Shown: one piece after another, positions 57,467-60,472 of the stretch | Position numbering within the stretch: the first letter of the stretch is position 1 | Layout: every line of letters begins with the position of its first letter | The notes under the pieces: generated by a model | Databases searched by the model: none | Seen by the model: the letters and a program-made list of their open reading frames with translations, nothing else | What the model was told of the DNA's origin: nothing | Program-made: the position numbers and the translations under genes | DNA from: Bacillus kexueae | GTDB lineage: Bacteria; Bacillota; Bacilli; Bacillales; Aeribacillaceae | NCBI RefSeq assembly: GCF_022809095.1 | Contig: NZ_JALAZE010000013.1 | Coordinates: forward strand, 1-60,472 | Length of the DNA: 60,472 bases | Reading direction: 5' to 3'

Positions 57467-58126
57467 TTATTGTGAGGACTCTTCACTTTCTTTGCTTGTG
57501 TCCCCACCACCAGATTCTCCTTCTTTCTTCGTTTCTTCTGTATCGCTCGTCTTTTCTCCGCCTTCTTCTTTACTCATTTCTTCGGCTACTTTTGTTAAAG
57601 TTTCTTGCATTTTTGCTTTAAACAAAGGACTTTCTAATGTTTCTGTAATGACAGATTGTAGGTGTTTGCGGAAATCTTGGCTCTTCACGACATTTAACAT
57701 TTCTTCTTCGATTTTCGGGTCTTTCAATATTTCAATCATCATCTCTTGATATTCTGGGTCCTTCATTAGGCCTTTGATTACTTTTTCATGCTCAGTTTGC
57801 AATGTTTTGGCAAACCCCTCTGAAAATTTCGGGTCTTCAAATACTTTTTGCCAAAATTCGATGCCTTTTTCAGAAGTCAAAGTTTGTTCAACGGTTTCCT
57901 TGACAACCTTTTCGTCCATTACAATACTTTGCTTAATCTCTTCATCCGCTAATAGTTCCTGAAAAGCTTTTTTTCCATCATCCGTTTTAAGTATATCCAC
58001 TACCATTTTTTTTGTCTCTTCATAATCCATCTGACCTCCAGATTTTTCTTCTCCGGCACAACCAGATAGAAGTGAGGCAATTATTATAGAAAGAGTAACT
58101 AGGAGGAGCAGTGATTTGCTCTTCAT
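57467..58126 (-). CDS. gerD: Spore germination lipoprotein GerD
   Basis: A 219-residue forespore lipoprotein needed for clustering of nutrient germinant receptors (germinosome) in the spore inner membrane. The signal peptide ends in the lipobox LLSGC (Cys about 22). The helical core has repeated glutamate/lysine-rich helices with conserved KDPEYQEMMIEILKDPKI. A low-complexity acidic tail rich in Glu, Ser, Gly and Lys ends the protein and makes it longer than the B. subtilis protein as I recall it. The frame continues upstream to 58315, but ATG 58126 follows AAAGGAG and starts the signal peptide. Confidence 0.94.
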   Translation of the reverse strand: MKSKSLLLLVTLSIIIASLLSGCAGEEKSGGQMDYEETKKMVVDILKTDDGKKAFQELLADEEIKQSIVMDEKVVKETVEQTLTSEKGIEFWQKVFEDPKFSEGFAKTLQTEHEKVIKGLMKDPEYQEMMIEILKDPKIEEEMLNVVKSQDFRKHLQSVITETLESPLFKAKMQETLTKVAEEMSKEEGGEKTSDTEETKKEGESGGGDTSKESEESSQ

Positions 58127-58162
58127 GTTGGGTGGCTCCTTTCCTTCAATCATTCCTATTTT

Positions 58163-58192
58163 TATCATGGGAATCCTGCCCGTTTTTATACG
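58163..58192 (-). promoter_or_regulatory. Sigma-G-like promoter for gerD
   Basis: On the minus strand, CGTATA (58192-58187), a 17-nt spacer and CATGATA (58169-58163) match the forespore sigma-G pattern (-35 TGMATA 4/6, -10 CATNMTA fully), 37 nt before the ATG. gerD is a known sigma-G gene in B. subtilis. Confidence 0.65.
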
Positions 58193-58275
58193 AAAAAACT
58201 TTTTCCATGTGGTAATATAATAAATGGATTTGTTACAATCATATAGAATGATTTCAGAGGTTGGAGGATTTAATT

Positions 58276-58887
58276 GTGAAAAGTCGAAATTGGGTTCGGT
58301 TATTCCTGTCGACACTACTCGTAGGTGGAATTAGTACAAGTGTTATCGGATTTTTACTTAGATGGAGCGATTACCAGCATTTATTTTTGTCTTTTGATAT
58401 TGTGGAGATCCTGTCGATATTATTTTGGCTAATCGGAGTCGGTTTTATTTTCAGTATTATTAGTCAAATGGGCTTCTTTGCGTACTTAACAATTCATCGT
58501 TTTGGCTTAGGGGTTTTTCGTACAGCTTCCCTTTGGAATGCGGTTCAACTTCTACTCATCGTTTTTGTTCTTTTTGACTTAGTGTACTTTCGATATCAGT
58601 TATTTGCCGATCCTGGAGAATCGATCGGCTCATATGTAGGAGTAGCTCTATTTATTTTGGCTTTTGGCTTAATCGTGGCTTATGCTAAACGGAAATTAAC
58701 CAACAAATCAGCCTTTATTCCAGCGTTATTTTTTATGGTAGTCGTTTCAGTAGTCGAATGGGTACCGGCATTACGCGCAAATGATGAAGACTGGCTATAT
58801 TTAATGATTATTCCTTTATTAATTTGCAACGCGTATCAGTTGCTCATCTTACCAAAATTAACAGGTCAACAATTGAAGAAGAGCTAA
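58276..58887 (+). CDS. kbaA: KinB-signalling pathway activation protein KbaA
   Basis: A 203-residue integral membrane protein with about six hydrophobic segments. It is needed for KinB kinase input to the sporulation phosphorelay in B. subtilis. MKSRNWVRLFLSTLLVGGIS and the central SQMGFFAYLTIHRFGLGVFR are the recognisable family segments. The GTG start at 58276 is 8 nt after TTGGAGG; the longer frame from 58261 starts inside that SD. The stop codon is embedded in a long hairpin. Confidence 0.92.
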   Translation: MKSRNWVRLFLSTLLVGGISTSVIGFLLRWSDYQHLFLSFDIVEILSILFWLIGVGFIFSIISQMGFFAYLTIHRFGLGVFRTASLWNAVQLLLIVFVLFDLVYFRYQLFADPGESIGSYVGVALFILAFGLIVAYAKRKLTNKSAFIPALFFMVVVSVVEWVPALRANDEDWLYLMIIPLLICNAYQLLILPKLTGQQLKKS

Positions 58888-58952
58888 AGGAATGGCACCT
58901 CAGATTTTAGGACAACAACTAAAATCTGAAGGTGCTTTCTTTAGCTCTTTTT
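58876..58952 (+). terminator. Long two-part terminator hairpin overlapping the kbaA stop
   Basis: Outer stem AAGAGCTAAAG (58879-58889) / CTTTAGCTCTT (58939-58949) and inner stem GCACCTCAGATTTTAG (58895-58910) / CTAAAATCTGAAGGTGC (58919-58935, one bulged A), loop about 8 nt, T-rich end. The outer stem contains the kbaA TAA. The total of about 27 pairs is unusually long for a terminator. Confidence 0.75.
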
Positions 58953-58956
58953 AGCT

Positions 58957-59110
58957 GTTACAGAAAGTTTAAGTTCGATAAAGTGTTCTCTTTACAGTTT
59001 TTTTGGCGCCTAGCTCCAAGCACCATCAAGTCGGGTCGCTTCGGTCCTGCTGTGGCGACGGAAGCCTCCTCGCAGGTCCTTTAGCGAGGCGGGTGCTTTG
59101 CGCTTTTCTT
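58957..59110 (+). repeat. Dispersed terminator-associated repeat, copy D
   Basis: Begins GTTACAGAAAGTTTAAGTTC just behind the kbaA terminator, about 154 bp. The core GTCGGGTCGCTTCGGTCC...GGCGACGGAAGCCTCCTCGC is shared. Closing stem AAGCACC (59018-59024) / GGTGCTT (59092-59098) replaces the AAGCGC/GCGCTT of copies B and C by a compensatory change. It ends GCGCTTTTCTT. Confidence 0.9.
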
Positions 59111-59154
59111 AACTATTTGACGTGTCGTGTGATTTTAAATATAACCTAATCTCA

Positions 59155-59211
59155 CGCTCAAACTTCAATAAGCTTTATGGGATAGTCGTAGTGCTTAACG
59201 AAGTTTGAGCG
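59155..59211. repeat. 12-bp perfect inverted repeat between kbaA and pdaB
   Basis: CGCTCAAACTTC (59155-59166) and GAAGTTTGAGCG (59200-59211), with outer ATAAC/GTTAT arms and a 33-nt loop. It lies 13 nt beyond the pdaB stop. No T-run follows in either direction, so it is not a standard terminator, although its position would fit pdaB 3'-end formation. Confidence 0.7.
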
Positions 59212-59224
59212 GTTTAAGTTATCG

Positions 59225-59989
59225 TTAGTGAACGGACTTTGTTTGAACAGTTCCACTGGATATTAGTTCTGTCACAGAAACGTTTTCTAGTCCCTTTTGT
59301 TTTAATTCTTTCAAGATGACTGGAAGTGCGTCCTTTGTTTGTTTTACTGAATCGGATGCGTGTAGGAGAATAATATCCCCGCCTTTTAGTGGTTTCGTAA
59401 TGTTATCAACGATTTTTTGAACGCCTGGATTTTGCCAATCGTTTGAATCAATACTGTAATGGACAACCGTTAATCCATATTTATTGGCGATTGATAAAAC
59501 TTCTTTATTAAAATGGCCACTAGGTGGTCGGAGAAGAGAAATCTCTTTTACTTCTAGCTTTTTAAAGGTCTCAGCAGCCAATGCTAAATCTTTACGGATT
59601 TCTTCAGGTGATAACTCTGTATAGTTTTTATAGGCGTATCCCATGCTTCCGATCTCATGCCCATCTTTTAGAATTCGTTTGACGATATCTGGATGCCTTT
59701 CTGCCCATGAAGCAGATAAAAAGAATGTAGCGTTTTGAACGCCATTCTTCTTTAATGTATCGAGTAAAGGGGTAGCTTTCTCATCTCCCCAGCTAATATT
59801 AAAAGTTAAGGCTATTTTATTTGCTTTCGTATCCCCTTTATAAATGGCTTTAGGTCCGTCTTCGGTAGAAAATACGGGGAATTTCCAACTGTTTTCAACA
59901 TACATTAACGTGGCTGTTATCAAGGCTAAAACAAATAAGAATAATAACCTCTTTAATTTCTTTAAGCGAATCACGTAAAATGAATTCAC
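59225..59989 (-). CDS. pdaB: Polysaccharide deacetylase family spore protein PdaB
   Basis: A 254-residue NodB-homology protein required for spore maintenance in B. subtilis. An N-terminal signal/anchor spans about 13-31. NodB motif 1 reads TFNISWG instead of TFDDG, and motif 2 ([14 protein letters not shown]) lacks the two metal-binding His. Motif 3 (RPPSGHFN) and the later HYSIDSNDW and ILLHASD are present. So the canonical metal site is absent, and enzymatic activity is doubtful. GTG start at 59989 after AGGGAGGAG. It is divergent from the rRNA operon. Confidence 0.92.
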   Translation of the reverse strand: MNSFYVIRLKKLKRLLFLFVLALITATLMYVENSWKFPVFSTEDGPKAIYKGDTKANKIALTFNISWGDEKATPLLDTLKKNGVQNATFFLSASWAERHPDIVKRILKDGHEIGSMGYAYKNYTELSPEEIRKDLALAAETFKKLEVKEISLLRPPSGHFNKEVLSIANKYGLTVVHYSIDSNDWQNPGVQKIVDNITKPLKGGDIILLHASDSVKQTKDALPVILKELKQKGLENVSVTELISSGTVQTKSVH

Positions 59990-60165
59990 GAATAACTCCT
60001 CCCTGTCCCACTTTCTTGTACATGTTTATGAGAAGGAAAAGGGAAACATGAAAAAAAATCTTCGTTTTTTTGAAAAAAAACTATTGACGATATGTTGAAA
60101 AGGTGATAAATTATTAATCGTCGCTGATGACACAAACGATTGATACGAAAGATTGAAAAAAGTTC

Positions 60166-60194
60166 TTGACTATAAATCGTTGGTATGTTAAATT
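60166..60194 (+). promoter_or_regulatory. rRNA operon promoter P1
   Basis: TTGACT (60166-60171), 17 nt, then TAAATT (60189-60194), the upstream of two tandem rRNA promoters. Confidence 0.75.
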
Positions 60195-60240
60195 AAGAAA
60201 GTCGCTGTCGAAAGGCAGTTGAGAAAAAAGAAAAAAGTTC

Positions 60241-60269
60241 TTGACAAGATAATTCAGGATATGTAAAAT
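60241..60269 (+). promoter_or_regulatory. rRNA operon promoter P2
   Basis: TTGACA (60241-60246), 17 nt, then TAAAAT (60264-60269), 75 bp downstream of P1. The repeated AAAAAGTTCTTGAC context before both -35 boxes suggests duplication of the promoter unit. Confidence 0.88.
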
Positions 60270-60296
60270 AATGAATTGTCTGATACAAAAAGAAAA

Positions 60297-60311
60297 TGTT
60301 CTTTGAAAACT
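60297..60311 (+). promoter_or_regulatory. boxA-like antitermination signal
   Basis: TGTTCTTTGAAAACT resembles the rrn boxA bound by NusB-S10, in the leader between P2 and the 16S 5' end. Confidence 0.65.
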
Positions 60312-60360
60312 AAACAAAACGAAGCGTCAACGTTAATTCTTTTTTATGAGCAATCAAACT

Positions 60361-60472
60361 TTTTTGGAGAGTTTGATCCTGGCTCAGGACGAACGCTGGC
60401 GGCGTGCCTAATACATGCAAGTCGAGCGAACAGATAGGGAGCTTGCTCCCTTGACGTTAGCGGCGGACGGGT
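60361..60472 (+). rRNA. rrs: 16S ribosomal RNA, 5' end (partial)
   Basis: GGAGAGTTTGATCCTGGCTC and GGCGGCGTGCCTAATACATG are the universal 5' sequence. The first about 112 nt are present, including the V1 stem (GAACAGATAGGGAGCTTGCT), and the gene is cut by the window edge. The 5' end is placed by analogy. Confidence 0.97.

Noticed and set aside
58127-58315. N-terminal extension of GerD
   Set aside because: It would bury the signal peptide and lipobox and cross the sigma-G-like promoter and the kbaA start.

Overview
The window is a Firmicutes (Bacillaceae) housekeeping region. It starts at the 3' end of one rRNA operon (5S rRNA) and ends in the first bases of another (16S rRNA). Gene order follows the classic Bacillus subtilis arrangement: ctsR-mcsA-mcsB-clpC-radA-disA-yacL-ispD-ispF-gltX-cysE-cysS-mrnC-rlmB-yacP-sigH-rpmG-secE-nusG-rplKAJL-(rsmC-like)-rpoBC-rplGB-rpsL-rpsG-fusA-tuf, then the S10/spc/alpha super-operon from rpsJ to rplQ, ecfA1-ecfA2-ecfT-truA, rplM-rpsI, ybaK-cwlD-salA and, around the next rRNA operon, gerD, kbaA and pdaB. 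Sporulation genes (sigH, cwlD, gerD, kbaA, pdaB) and McsB/CtsR point to an endospore-forming Bacillus-like organism. I cannot name the species from sequence alone.

Layout. 1-165: 5S rRNA and its terminator. 166-1133: AT-rich spacer and an MgtC/SapB-like membrane protein. 1174-5839: the CtsR-controlled heat-shock operon with an exact CtsR operator at the promoter. 5940-10804: radA, disA, PIN/TRAM protein, MEP-pathway ispD/ispF. 10919-16650: gltX, a cysteine-specific T-box, cysE-cysS, mrnC, rlmB, yacP. 16749-21136: sigH, rpmG, secE, nusG and the L11/L1 and L10/L12 operons, with an L10 leader attenuator. 21282-34304: methyltransferase, rpoBC, the str operon and tuf. 34999-49959: about 28 ribosomal/translation/secretion genes transcribed in one direction from tandem promoters. 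50093-54387: energy-coupling-factor transporter module, truA and the L13/S9 operon with its leader. 54798-59989: spore-related genes. 60166-60472: tandem rRNA promoters, boxA and 16S 5' end.

How it works together. Nearly every gene serves gene expression (ribosome, RNA polymerase, elongation factors, tRNA synthetases, Sec export) or stress and sporulation decisions. Regulation is largely readable: consensus sigma-A promoters, a CtsR box, a Cys T-box whose tRNA-acceptor-pairing bases fit tRNA-Cys, and L10 and L13 autogenous leaders. Intrinsic terminators are plentiful, and a sigma-G-like promoter precedes gerD.

The main feature outside the conserved gene set is a dispersed structured repeat, about 155-178 bp when full length. 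It occurs four times, always in the same orientation and always starting within a few bases of the T-run of an intrinsic terminator. Its closing stem shows a compensatory base change between copies. One shortened copy lies inside the cysE 5' untranslated region. I see no CRISPR array, prophage, transposase or obviously novel multi-gene system; most of the window is ordinary conserved core genome. Several CDS starts were moved from the longest reading frame to internal starts supported by Shine-Dalgarno (SD) spacing and family N-termini. rpmG and rpmJ were found by eye.
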